From contig JARFJB010002202.1 in the NCBI GenBank assembly GCA_036346205.1, positions 1 to 64,000 on the forward strand: 64,000 nucleotides of DNA. The letters are read 5' to 3'. Below, in pieces: positions 11,623 to 21,109 of this stretch. Numbering within the stretch: the stretch's first letter is position 1; each line of letters opens with the position of its first letter. A program made the position numbers and the translations under genes. Source of the stretch: Vesta saturnalis. Its lineage: Eukaryota; Arthropoda; Insecta; Coleoptera; Lampyridae. Under the pieces are notes generated by a model. The model made no database searches, had not been told where the DNA came from, and was given only the letters and a program-made list of their open reading frames with translations.

Positions 11623-11843
11623 TATTCTTCATCAATCTCATAGCTGGAGTCTTCTAATGGTTACATTGAGTTCTGTTCTTAGTCTTGACAACTTATCCAA
11701 TTATTTGCTTGCCTTGCGTAATATTTTCGATTTTATATTATTTTAACTAGTTCTTCATAGCTGTCTTTTCTAAATATTGCTTTTCTCAGAGAAGATAAAA
11801 TATTGTTTATTAACTCGCTATATAATTTTTTTCTAGGACCCAT
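11623..11843 (-). pseudogene. class B small gene with small deletions
   Basis: Homologous to the intact class B copy at 12618-12848 but 10 bp shorter, with single-base losses scattered along it. Start codon CAT at 11841-11843 is kept. Confidence 0.7.
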
Positions 11844-12105
11844 AATGTTAAAATTTTGACAGCTAAATATGTTTAACTATGTATTTCTTGTTCCATAGAT
11901 AATACTATTGTGTATTCAGTTTTGCAGAAAGTAAACGTGTTCTGAAATCGCCGTGGTTATTGATTCGTTTTTCGATTTAATACGTGGTGTGTCTGTCAGA
12001 CGCTTTAGTAGCATGTAGTGATATATACATATGTATAGGATAGTATTAAATAAAAAAAGTAAAATAAAAAAAAATCTATTTATTGCATATAAATATTACA
12101 ATATT

Positions 12106-12333
12106 TTATTCTTCATCAGTCTCATCGCTTGAACCTTCCAATGGTTTTACATTCAGTTCTTTTCGTAAGCGTGATAGGTTAGCCATTATTTTAGTTTGCT
12201 GTGTATAATAATTTACGATCTGTATTATTTTAGACTCGAGGTCTTCGTAAGTAACATTTTCTAAAATAGCTTTTCTGAGTGAACTCAGAATATTATTAAT
12301 TAATTCGTTGTACAAATTTTTCGTCGGAGCCAT
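12106..12333 (-). CDS. class A small gene, intact (75 aa)
   Basis: Unknown protein. Residues ~7-26 (LYNELINNILSSLRKAI) and ~29-60 (YEDLESKIIQIVNYYTQQ through LSRLRKEL) look like two amphipathic helices with leucines/isoleucines at heptad-like spacing; the last residues are acidic and Ser-rich (EGSSDETDEE). No signal peptide, membrane segment or cysteine. The ATG at 12331-12333 is the only sensible start and lies ~40 nt from the conserved TTTAACTATGCATTTCTAGG block. On the coding strand the stop is followed by AATATTTATATGCAATAAATAG, giving AATAAA about 30 nt downstream. Compared with class B the reading frame is kept although about half of the codons outside the N-terminal helix differ. Function unknown; a nuclear or DNA-associated role would be a guess. 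Confidence 0.75.
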   Translation of the reverse strand: MAPTKNLYNELINNILSSLRKAILENVTYEDLESKIIQIVNYYTQQTKIMANLSRLRKELNVKPLEGSSDETDEE

Positions 12334-12600
12334 AACGTTTAAAATAACGTATAAAATTTTGACAAATAAATATGTTTAACTATGCATTTCTAGGGAGATT
12401 ACTTGTTCCATGGATAAAACTATTGTGTATTCAGTTTTGCAGAAAGTAAACGTGTTCTGAAATCGCCGTGGTTATTGATTCGTTTTGCGATTTAATACGT
12501 GGTGTGTTTGTCAGACGCTTTAGTAGTATGTATATATATACATATGTATAATAGTATTAAATAAAAAAAGTAAACTAAAAAAAAGATCTATTTATTCTGA
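12334..12600 (-). promoter_or_regulatory. shared spacer between class A and class B genes
   Basis: This spacer contains the upstream region of the class A gene on its left and the 3' end of the class B gene on its right, including CAGAATAAATAG on the minus strand (AATAAA signal). Its central ~200 bp are nearly identical to the next spacer (12849-13105). Promoter function is inferred from conservation and position only. Confidence 0.45.
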
Positions 12601-12617
12601 ATAAATATTACAATATT

Positions 12618-12848
12618 CTATTCTTCCCCATCAATCTCATCGCTGGAGTCTTCTAATGGATTCACATTGAGTTCTTTTCTTAGTCTTGACAACTTATCCA
12701 ATACTTTCGCTTGCCTTGCGTAATATTTTTCGATTTTTATTATTTTCGTTTCCAGTTCTTCATAACTGTCTTTTTCTAATATTGCTTTTCTCAGAGAAGA
12801 TAAAATATTGTTTATTAACTCGCTATATAAGTTTTTTCTATGACCCAT
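12618..12848 (-). CDS. class B small gene, intact (76 aa)
   Basis: Same architecture as class A: N-terminal helix LYSELINNILSSLRKAILE, second helix from YEELETKIIKIEKYYARQ to LSRLRKEL, then NPLEDSSDEIDGEE. Start is MGHRKN, with the ATG at 12846-12848 preceded by the same spacer as the class A genes. Stop is TAG, followed on the coding strand by AATATTGTAATATTTATTC and AGAATAAATAG. The LSSLRKAIL and LSRLRKELNV blocks are shared exactly with class A, while the Y-E-x-L helix and the tail differ. No known family is recognised. Confidence 0.75.
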   Translation of the reverse strand: MGHRKNLYSELINNILSSLRKAILEKDSYEELETKIIKIEKYYARQAKVLDKLSRLRKELNVNPLEDSSDEIDGEE

Positions 12849-13125
12849 AATGTTAACAAAATTTTGACAACTAAATATGTTTAACTATGCATTTCTAGGG
12901 AGATTACTTGTTCCATAGATAATACTATTGTGTATTCAGTTTTGCAGAAAGTAAACGTGTTCTGAAATCGCCGTGGTTATTGATTCGTTTTTCGATTTAA
13001 TACGTGGTGTGTTTGTCAGACGCTTTAGTAGCATGTAGTGATATATACATATGTATAGGATAGTATTAAATAAAAAAAGTAAAATAAAAACAAATCTATT
13101 TATTGCATATAAATATTACAATATT

Positions 13126-13341
13126 TTATTCTTCATCAGTCTCATCGCTTGAACCTTCCAATGGTTCTTTTCGTAAGCGTGATAGGTTAGCCATTATTTT
13201 AGTTTGCTGTGTATAATAATTTACGATCTGTATTATTTTACACTCGAGGTCTTCGTAAGTAACATTTTCTAAAATAGCTTTTCTGAGTGAACTCAGAATA
13301 TTATTAATTAATTCGTTGTACAAATTTTTCGTCGGAGCCAT
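13126..13341 (-). CDS. class A small gene, 4-codon deletion (71 aa)
   Basis: Nearly identical to 12106-12333 but lacks 12 bp, removing the four residues LNVK after RLRKE. The deletion is in frame, so the ORF stays open to its normal end SSDETDEE; one Ser in the second helix is Cys. Keeping the frame across a deletion suggests either a recent event or continued coding constraint. Confidence 0.7.
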   Translation of the reverse strand: MAPTKNLYNELINNILSSLRKAILENVTYEDLECKIIQIVNYYTQQTKIMANLSRLRKEPLEGSSDETDEE

Positions 13342-13629
13342 AACGTTTAAAATAACGTATAAAATTTTGACAAATAAATATGTTTAACTATGCATTTCTA
13401 GGGAGATTACTTGTTCCATAGATAATACTATTGTGTATTCAGTTTTGCAGAAAGTAAACGTGTTCTGAAATCGCCGTGGTTATTGATTCGTTTTTCGATT
13501 TAATACGTGGTGTGTTTGTCAGACGCTTTAGTAGTATGTAGTGATATATACATATGTATAGGATAGTATTAAATAAAAAAAGTAAACTAAAAAAAAGATC
13601 TATTTATTCTGAATAAATATTACAATATT

Positions 13630-13860
13630 CTATTCTTCCCCATCAATCTCATCGCTGGAGTCTTCTAATGGATTCACATTGAGTTCTTTTCTTAGTCTTG
13701 ACAACTTATCCAATACTATCGCTTGCCTTGCGTAATATTTTTCGATTTTTATTATTTTCGTTTCCAGTTCTTCATAACTGTCTTGTTCTAATATTGCTTT
13801 TCTCAGAGAAGATAAAATATTGTTTATTAACTCGCTATATAAGTTTTTTCTATGACCCAT
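13630..13860 (-). CDS. class B small gene, intact (76 aa)
   Basis: Almost identical to the class B copy at 12618; the differences are a Gln for Lys before DSYEEL and an Ile for Lys in RQAIVLDKL. I place the start at the MGHRKN ATG (13858-13860), which matches the other B copy; a longer frame opening upstream at 13890 has no support. Spacer and AATAAA signal as in the sister copy. Confidence 0.75.
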   Translation of the reverse strand: MGHRKNLYSELINNILSSLRKAILEQDSYEELETKIIKIEKYYARQAIVLDKLSRLRKELNVNPLEDSSDEIDGEE

Positions 13861-13924
13861 AATGTTAACAAAATTTTGACAACTAAACATGTTTAACTAT
13901 CCATTTCTAGGGAGATAACTTGTT

Positions 13925-14065
13925 CCATAGATAAATACTAAGGTTCAAAACTTTGATGGCGTATTTTTCGAGACGGACGATATGCACGTGCGGCTTCCTT
14001 TCTTAGCGCGGCAGTACAGTACGTTTTAAACAACGCTTCGTGTTGGTCAAAATTAAAAGGTAACA
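13925..14065 (-). promoter_or_regulatory. class C upstream block (short version)
   Basis: Between the class B and class C genes the spacer changes after CTTGTTCCATAGATAAATAC to AAGGTTCAAAACTTTGATGG, TTTTTCGAGACGGACGATAT, GCGGCTTCCTTTCTTAGCGC, CAGTACAGTACGTTTTAAA. This second spacer type recurs near 14430, 15600, 29405, 37441, 41630, 42115, 47490 and 47950. It contains the CAGTACAGTACG site hit by two other elements. Confidence 0.5.
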
Positions 14066-14114
14066 CTTTAATTTTTATTAAACTCCCTAAAGTAACAAAA
14101 TATTCTAAACATGT

Positions 14115-14348
14115 TTATTCCGCTTCACTATCAATTTCGTTATTAGCATCTTCTAAAGATTTAAAATTTATTTTCTTACGTAAATGTGACAAGTGATCCA
14201 ATAGTGTTACTTGTTTTCGGTAATAATTTTCAATTTCGGTTATTTTGGTCACTAGGTCCTCGTAAGTTTCTGTGTCTTCTGCAACCTTTCTGACAGTATT
14301 TAAAATATTTTTTATTAATAGACTGTATGTATTTCCTCGAGGTGCCAT
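14115..14348 (-). CDS. class C small gene, intact (77 aa)
   Basis: Begins MAPRGNTYSLLIKNILNTVR; second helix from YEDLVTKITEIENYYRKQ to LSHLRKKI; acidic tail ANNEIDSEAE. Same size and arrangement as classes A and B with about 40 percent of positions shared by eye (Y-x-x-L-I-x-N-I-L, Y-E-D-L, LR). The stop codon overlaps an AATAAA (GAATAAAC), and a second AATAAA lies about 40 nt further. Start ATG at 14346-14348. No known family. Confidence 0.75.
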   Translation of the reverse strand: MAPRGNTYSLLIKNILNTVRKVAEDTETYEDLVTKITEIENYYRKQVTLLDHLSHLRKKINFKSLEDANNEIDSEAE

Positions 14349-14631
14349 TATGTTAAAAAAAGGTTTGACAAATAAATATGTTTAACTATGCATTTCTAGG
14401 GAGATTACTTGTTCCATAGATAATACTAAGGTTCAAAACTTTGATGGCGTTTTTCTCGAAACGGACGAAATGCACGTGCGCCTTTCTTTATTAGCACGGC
14501 AATACAGTACGTTTTAAATAACGCTTCGATTTAGTCGAAATTAAAAAGGTAATACTTTAGTTTTTATTAAACTCCCAAAATATTCTACACATGTTTATTC
14601 CTATTCCTCTTCACTATTAATTTCGTCAGTC

Positions 14632-14811
14632 TCAGATTTTTCGTAAATGTGATAAACGATCCAGTATGGTTATTTGTTTTCGATAATGACTTACGATTTG
14701 GTTTATTTTGTGGAGTAGTTCCTTGTAGGTTTCCGTATCTTCTACAGCTTTTAGCATACTACTTAAAATGTGTTTTATTAATTGGCTGTAATTGTTCCTT
14801 CGAGGTGCCAT
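14632..14811 (-). CDS. class C-like small gene, shortened (59 aa)
   Basis: Starts MAPRRNNYSQLIKHILSSML and remains open through YKELLHKINQIVSHYRKQIT to LSHLRKI, then stops. The normal C-terminal segment and acidic tail are lost by a deletion just after the second helix; remnants of the tail codons follow out of frame (14593-14631). It is a diverged sister of class C. It may be inactive, but the helical part is open. Confidence 0.55.
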   Translation of the reverse strand: MAPRRNNYSQLIKHILSSMLKAVEDTETYKELLHKINQIVSHYRKQITILDRLSHLRKI

Positions 14812-15560
14812 TATCTTAAATAAATTATATTATAGTATATTTTTATTTTATTTATTTAGTAAATATGGTATATAACAGAAAAATCAATTATTCAAAAAAG
14901 TCCCCCGTAATATTTTACATTGGTAGTAATTATACGTATCGTCCTACTGGTATTCTTTTGCCCTATGTGAAAAGCTTGTATCTGTAAAAAAATTCTGACA
15001 AATAAATACGTTTAACTATGCATTTCTAAGGAGATTAGGTACTTGTTCCATTGTGTATTGTGTATTCAGTTTTGTAGAGAGTAAACGTGTTCTCAAATTG
15101 CCGTAGTTATTGACTCGTTTTTCGATTTAATACGTGGTGTAATATAGAAAACTTTAATTAGTCGTTTTCGTAAAGGGAATAAAGTGATTTCCTGAGTTTA
15201 GTGAAAAGACCAATTATGCGTTATTTAGTAATAGCATGGTGGTCCAAGACTGAAAAGTCGTCAAAAATTGATTTCGTCTGTATCATTCCTTTAAAGTGAT
15301 TTAATCCATAGATGATAGTGTATTCTTTCGTATAATGTAGCCGGCAGTAAAAAATCGTAGGGCGAAGGGTAACAATTTTTGTAAAAAAATTAAAATCATA
15401 ATTTATTCTCCACGATGAGCTCTATCATCTTCTTAAAGGCGGATCGTCTAATTTGAACAGAAAGTGCTAAAAAAAGTTACATTTCATAAAATTAGTTTAA
15501 ATAGATAATCGATTATATTTATGCGATTTGCGGGTAAACCGTCACAATTGTGTTTGAAAT
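14812..15560 (-). repeat. array unit lacking an ORF, plus extended upstream block
   Basis: After ~170 bp of AT-rich sequence the usual AATACGTTTAACTATGCATT block resumes at ~15003 and continues through TTCGATTTAATACGTGGTGT into a ~400 bp extension (AAAGTGATT, TGGTCCAAGACTGAAAAG, GTAGCCGGCAGT) that matches 28905-29400. No small ORF is attached. Confidence 0.6.
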
Positions 15561-15675
15561 TTTGTTAATGTTAATTCAAATATTTCAAAATGAAAAGGTT
15601 CAAACCTTTGATGGCGGTTTTCTCGAAACGGAGGAAATGCACATGCGGCTTTCTTTATTAGCACGGCAGTACAGT

Positions 15676-17080
15676 TGTTACGTGCACAAAAATATTGTGG
15701 TAGAAAAGGAGAAAGTGTGCGGTAACACGAATTAAGAAATTAACCGGGAGCTCAGTTAGTCGGTTGGGCACTTGGATGCGTGAGCGGTTTGGCGTAGGCA
15801 AGTACACAGAGAGATTAAAAGGGCATCACTTGATCTAAAGTTTTGTATCGCCCCTGGATCAAGGAAAGGGCTACGGCACAAGGAGAGAGGCATTACAATT
15901 AAAATAAATGCTGGACTAAGTCCAACCAGGTAAAGGGTCTCGCTAAGAGGCAATGTTTATTTAAAATGTGATAATCTAGGAAACAATAATCTAAACAATG
16001 CACACAATCGTTATCCTAAGTTGGGATCGCTATCCAATATGTGACTCAAAATTTGAGAAAAATTAAACGAACCAAAATAAAATCTGGCCCAAATGATCTA
16101 GTAGTAACCCACTTACCTTTCTGGAAAGTGCCAAACCTATAATTTAAACAAAATATTGAGCAAGCTTTATAATACGTAAAATCAAAATAATAGTGAGTTG
16201 TTCTCAGAGTAACCTCAGCAATTGAATATCTAACGAAAGCCTCGTCATGCAGGATTAGTAATTAAAATGCACTCGTCGGGTGATGTACGTGTGTGTATTG
16301 CTTAGTCGAATGTATTACCAGATATAATTTGTATTTTAGTCAAACGGATGATACCATGTGAAGGAGTACTCATAAAATGTCCGATGCTCGGTTTCGGAGA
16401 GCAGTCGTGTGTTATTTCATAACTCGGAGAAACATTGGCTGACTGTACTGGTAGTATCGGTCAATAATACCTTAAGGACGAAAGAAACTATAAAATCCAA
16501 TGAGACGAAAAGAACCTATATAAACCAGTTGTCTTAGAAAATGGGTTGTTACGAAATTTTCTTTTAATGTTTTATTTTACAATATTACAATATGTACCTC
16601 TTGATTTCAAATTATTAATATAACGAAAGAAAGTCGTTTAACATACCTCTTGATTCGAAGCGAAATATGTGTTAGAAACTAATTAAATCCGTAAAATACG
16701 ATCACTAACCAAATTTAGTACAATTAGATGTATAGAAAGCCAAATCCAGTACCAAAACGGTTAACTTTTAAATAATATTACAATAAAATTATAGAAATGT
16801 TCTCCATATATCATGTTAGTTTTCTAACGACGCTAAATTTTTCTTAAAAATGGCGTTCTCCCTTATCAAAAAGAACCAGAAAAGAAGGCATGTGATTTTC
16901 TTCAACAAATTAGAAATTTTTAAAACTACCACCTGTTCCAAATTATATGAAAAAAGCAAAAGTGTACACTGTTGCCAAACTTACTAATATTGAAGTTAAA
17001 GTATATGATGTTGCGAAATCAATAAGCATAAAAATTTTGATTCGTTCAAAAATTTCCTTACACAAATGTTACACGTATCA
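15676..17080. mobile_element. solo LTR-like insertion, 1405 bp
   Basis: It begins TGTTACGTG and ends CACGTATCA, flanked by CAGT on each side (15672-15675 and 17081-17084), a 4-bp duplication as made by Ty3/Gypsy integrases. The array's short spacer continues across it (GGCAGTACAGT | CAGTACGTTTTAAATAACG). The first ~350 bp match 37818-38290, where a minus-strand Gypsy fragment lies beside it, which supports an LTR identity. It has no coding capacity. Confidence 0.65.
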
Positions 17081-17177
17081 CAGTACGTTTTAAATAACGC
17101 TTCGTTCTAGTCAAGATTAAAAGGTAATACTTTCATTTTTATTAAAATCCAAAACTAACAAAATATTTTTAAAATGT

Positions 17178-17275
17178 TCATTCCTCTTCACCATCAATTT
17201 CTTCTTTATTAGCCTCTTCTAAAGATTTCAAATTTATTTGTTTACGTAAATATGAATCCAATAAGTTATTTTTCT
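17178..17275 (-). pseudogene. class C small gene, C-terminal piece (1 of 3)
   Basis: Encodes the tail and LR-x-x-I end of a class C protein. It is cut at TTTCT (17271-17275) by the Crypton. The middle piece continues at 18824 and the N-terminal piece at 28844. Confidence 0.7.
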
Positions 17276-18823
17276 TCAGACGTCAATAAAATGACATTTT
17301 AAACTTCCTGACAACGTTAAAGTTTGACATTTTCATCGGGCTGCAAAGTCTTTTGCATTCCTCGCAGCGGATGCAAAAGTAATGTAAGTTCATAACTCAA
17401 ACACCAATTTGAACGAAAACAAATTTATTGTTTAAAGTTATAAAGATTAAAAGTACAATGGTTAAAACTAACATTTTCTCCAAAATAAAATCCAGAGGTA
17501 ACAGTAGTTTCGCTGCGTTCTAAGGAAATGGTCTTTAATTTTTCCTACATGAACTTATGACGAGCGCTTCAAGTGCAAAAATTGTCAAGGCTGCCTCTTT
17601 TTTTGTTGCTAGAGAGTCTTCAATGTAACGCTCAGATACAGTGCTGGATTTCCAGCCACCATGGCGCTTCAAGCACATTAAATCTGCCCCGCCGTCCACC
17701 AACAGTGTAGTTGAGGTTCTTCATAGACAATGCCCTGTATAGTTCGCTAATTTTAAGAAAAAAGCTACCTCCCTAGAAATACTACTTATTTTATGAATTC
17801 CCATCACCGCTCTTGAGCATTTTCCATTTCCACATTTAAAAAAAGATCGGCAATCATTCATATTTCGTGGGCGCAAAGCAACATATTTGTTATATAAATT
17901 TAGGAAAGATTCCCCTACCACTGTAAATGATTTAATTTGTTTGTTTTGCTATCTGGAATTTTAATATGTAGCAGAGTTTTCAGGTTCTCAATGTTGTCTA
18001 CCTTCCATCTTCACCAATTCATCGCAACGTCATGCTCCTGAGATACCAATAATCAAAACTATCTAAAAAAAATACCAAATATAAAGACTTGTTTTCATTC
18101 TATTTCTAAAACTTACCTTCATTGCCAAGTATTTATCGTCCGACGCTTCCGATAAAATTTGTCAAATTGGCCTTTTTTACTTTGGCCTGATTGGTGATCC
18201 TTCTCTGCTTCTTTAGATATGCAAGAAGTTTCAAGCATTTGCTTATATCTGATGTCGAATGCTAATTAATGATTTTATCGTCGAATATTGGGACCACATT
18301 GTCGAGCTTTTCATTTTCATTTTGTTGCTAATTCGGCAAAATAAGCTAACATTACGGTTTCAGAGTAGCTTTAATTTTTTTCATCGCACCGTTTTATAAA
18401 TTGCTGAAAAGCGCGTTCATAGATTTTGCTCGATCTTGTAGGTAATAGACCATTTATTGCTGTATTAGCCGCTTCAGTAATTTCTGACGGTGTGTAGTTC
18501 TCCAAATCCATATCATATTTCTAACAATGTAATATTTTAATTTACACAAATAGGAACAAAAGTTTAATAAAATACTTACAACACAGAATCTTCCAACTTT
18601 CAGCTTGTTAAAGTAAGTAAATCTACTATTCCTCATCTTCACATCCTAATTATTCTTCCTTATTCCTTATTTCACATTTAAACGTCTCAAGGAAGAATAG
18701 TATATTTTATGCGCAGCAAAGTGACTTTTTGTGGTTTATCTGTATTTGCCGGACTCACTACGTTCGTCCGTCAAACCTCAGATTGCCAACAAAAGTGTCA
18801 ACTCTTATAAAATATATACTATT
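17276..18823 (-). mobile_element. Crypton-like element
   Basis: A 1.55 kb insertion between two TTTCT copies (17271-17275 and 18824-18828) inside the class C gene. It has no terminal inverted repeats and carries a degraded tyrosine recombinase, the hallmark of Cryptons. Confidence 0.75.
17560..18512 (-). pseudogene. Crypton tyrosine recombinase, degraded
   Basis: The N-terminal part starts at ~18512 with MDLENYTPSEITEAANTAIN followed by GLLPTRSSKIYERAFQQFI, a SAM-like core-binding domain start. The catalytic part includes VVGESFLNLYNKYVALRPRN (17921-17860) and SFFKCGNGKC. After a frameshift near 17725 comes the ...RHGGWKSS... type signature (17690-17650), where the H/W box precedes the C-terminal region holding the tyrosine nucleophile. 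Stops and frameshifts are frequent. It would be a DNA recombinase using a Tyr-DNA intermediate; here it is inactive. Confidence 0.72.
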
Positions 18824-18930
18824 TTTCTGTAATAATTTTCAATTTGGTTTATTTTAGTTAGTAGGTCATCGTACGTTACAGTATTTTCTGCAACATTGTT
18901 GTCCGAATTTAAAATATTTTTTATTAATAT
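18824..18930 (-). pseudogene. class C small gene, middle piece (2 of 3)
   Basis: Plus-strand TCTGTAATAATTTTCAATTT to TTTTTTATTAATAT matches the Y-E-D-L to L-I-K-N-I-L part of class C genes. It is bounded left by the Crypton and right by the Gypsy LTR at 18931. Confidence 0.7.
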
Positions 18931-19485
18931 TGTCACAATAGTGATCTTAATTGTCACTTTTCATATCAATATATAATATTCATAGCGTGTAATTACACAT
19001 TAAGTAAGTGTTACTCATTATCCACAACTTAGGGAAGTTACATCAGTTTTTAGGAAACTTAAATTCATTATCAGTTGATTTCCTCAAAGTACTTTCCTAA
19101 TAACGGATATTGGTTACCCAAGACCCTGACACGGCAGCCTGTTTCATCATCTTTAGGCCTTGGTTCTACAGGGGACGTCACAACTCATCCTCATATAAAT
19201 AGTAGGACTGGATCATGTATGGGGATATACAGATATATATGTAATTACAATTAGTGTAATATTATTATTTGTACAACTGTGTATCGAGCATTAGTTATTA
19301 ACTATCAGTTGTTAAAGTATTCATAAGTGTTTCCAAGATAGCCAGCAGTAATATTTACTTTTATTAATTACTTATTTTACGCTTACTTTACTGACTTTGT
19401 ACCGACTCTACCAACCAACTAACCATACGATCCTAAAAATACCATAATGGCACGTATCCTACGCCCCAAAACACCGAGCGTGACA
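18931..19485 (+). repeat. 5' LTR of the Gypsy element
   Basis: Starts TGTCACAATAGTGATC and ends ACACCGAGCGTGACA. The sequence after it (TTTGGTAATTG) is where the primer-binding site should lie, but I do not recognise the matching tRNA. Confidence 0.9.
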
Positions 19486-19742
19486 TTTGGTAATTGTTTA
19501 TTTTTAAATTTTTAACATTATCGCCGTATAATGTGCAACAATAGTCATAGTAATTTTATTATTAATCATGTTTATAATGTTAAATGCAATAATTACCCTT
19601 TATCTTTTAATTAAATACGAAATAATAGCACCATAAGACTTAATTTTTCAAACAATTTTTTATTTTTTTCCATATAGTTTTTATAATTAATCTACTAATG
19701 TATTACTATATAAATTAATCATTTTGTGGTTTCCGTTATCTA

Positions 19743-21105
19743 GTGAAATTTTTTAGATGTCAATCGCATAGCACACCTAAGCATCAATATAATACGCGAA
19801 GTATAAATTTTAAACCACAGGAAAGCGCTATCAGTGCAAATTTAGATAGACGTGTTTTAGATTCTCAAGTAGAACATTTTACCCCAAAAAATAGGTTAAC
19901 GCGATCACCACCTATAACTAGTGCTGATCCAGATTGCACTATAAAAGAAAAAATTGATTTTTACCTAAATATAACCTCTCCTGAAGCTAACAAAATATCT
20001 TCAGAGAATACTGTAGTTAAAGTAATAGAAACATTTAAACTAACTAATTCAGAACCGCAAACGATAACAAAATTGGACATACCAACGGTAATCATGGCAA
20101 ACTCAAATATAACATTACAGCAGGTAAATGCTACAGCTGTTAGTCCTATATTTTCTAAATTTATTACTCCCGATACATTCAAACCAGGGGAAAGTAATTG
20201 TATTACATTTCTCCAACAATATGAACGTTGTGCAAAAGCTAACCATTGGACAAATGAGAATAAAATCACCATTTCGGTACTTTTGCGGAAATGCATACAC
20301 GTGGTACTCACAGTACAAAACAAACGCAAATAATGTAGATAAAACATGGGAGGATATTTCAAAAGAATTTAGAACGAGGTACTTCTTCTTCTTTATTAAC
20401 AAAAAATAAATTACGCTCAAGAAAACAACAAGTAGACGAAACAGTATTAAAATATTATTATGGTTTACTTCATTTAGCACATCAAGTTACGCCTATAGTT
20501 GTTTACCAGAAATTGTAGATTTTTATAGAATTACAGCCAGGTTTAAAATCAGAATTTGTGTTAATATGTCCTGCTTTCGATGATATCAATAATGAAAACT
20601 TTAGAGCGGCCGTATTTAAATTGTCTCATTTACAAGAGATGCGTATTCGGGATATTATAAATAACCAGGTAGAAAATTTTTACTCAATTGCAACAAAGCT
20701 GTTAATACAGCTATGACAATTTCGGACAGTAATAACAAAAACGGTAATTCCTTCCTAAATGTTAAGCAGGATTACAATAATAGTTCTTTACGTAATAATA
20801 GAGGGAACAATTCACAACAAAATTCGCGAACAAGAGATGCGAGACCAATTTGTTTTACCTGTAATAGGGCAGGTCATTTTAGCTCATCATGTAACTTTAA
20901 TCAAAATAGGGCACAATATACGCCTACTGCAAATAGATCCAATTATAACAATCGTGGACGAAATAATCGTTCAGTAACTCTTACCAATAGAAATTCAACT
21001 AATAATTCCTACAGGAATACGGCACCCCAAAGAGAAAAATCACCGTGGAGGTCAAAGTCACCTGATCCAAAAAACGACGACCGCAGCATCGGTCGTACGA
21101 ACTAA
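19743..21105 (+). pseudogene. gag of the Gypsy element, frameshifted
   Basis: Structural protein of the retrotransposon particle. An open frame from 19743 has its first plausible ATG at 20094 (MANSNITLQQVNATAV). It leads into a capsid-like segment with FLQQYERCAKANHW, then shifts frame near 20270 to continue GNAYTWYSQYKTNANN, and shifts again around 20400 and 20700. The last open part (20713-21105) is Asn/Arg-rich and carries a nucleocapsid zinc knuckle CFTCNRAGHFSSSC (CX2CX4HX4C). At least three frame breaks are visible, so it cannot make a full Gag as read. Confidence 0.8.
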
Positions 21106-21109
21106 CGAG

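Larger units (their letters stand above)
10394..15560 (-). repeat. tandem array of ~0.5 kb small-gene units
   Basis: Nine ORF-bearing units follow each other with starts (minus strand) at 10864, 11346, 11843, 12333, 12848, 13341, 13860, 14348 and 14811; a further unit at 14985-15560 has the upstream block but no ORF. From 10.5 to 13.9 kb the classes alternate B-A-B-A-B-A-B, a ~1.02 kb dimer; 13.9-14.8 kb is class C. Each A/B unit has ORF, AATAAA-containing 3' end, and a shared ~200 bp spacer with TTTAACTATGCATTTCTAGG, AGTAAACGTGTTCTGAAATC and TTCGATTTAATACGTGGTGT. This is a gene array rather than plain satellite, because ORF length and frame are kept in several diverged copies. Confidence 0.9.

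Noticed and set aside
10394..14900. CRISPR-like array
   Set aside because: The repeat unit is ~0.5 kb, carries ORFs, and the DNA is eukaryotic; there is no short-repeat/spacer pattern.
20115..20480. Minus-strand hydrophobic frame, and 19961-20362
   Set aside because: Antisense shadows of the gag gene, AT-rich codons giving Leu/Phe/Ile runs.
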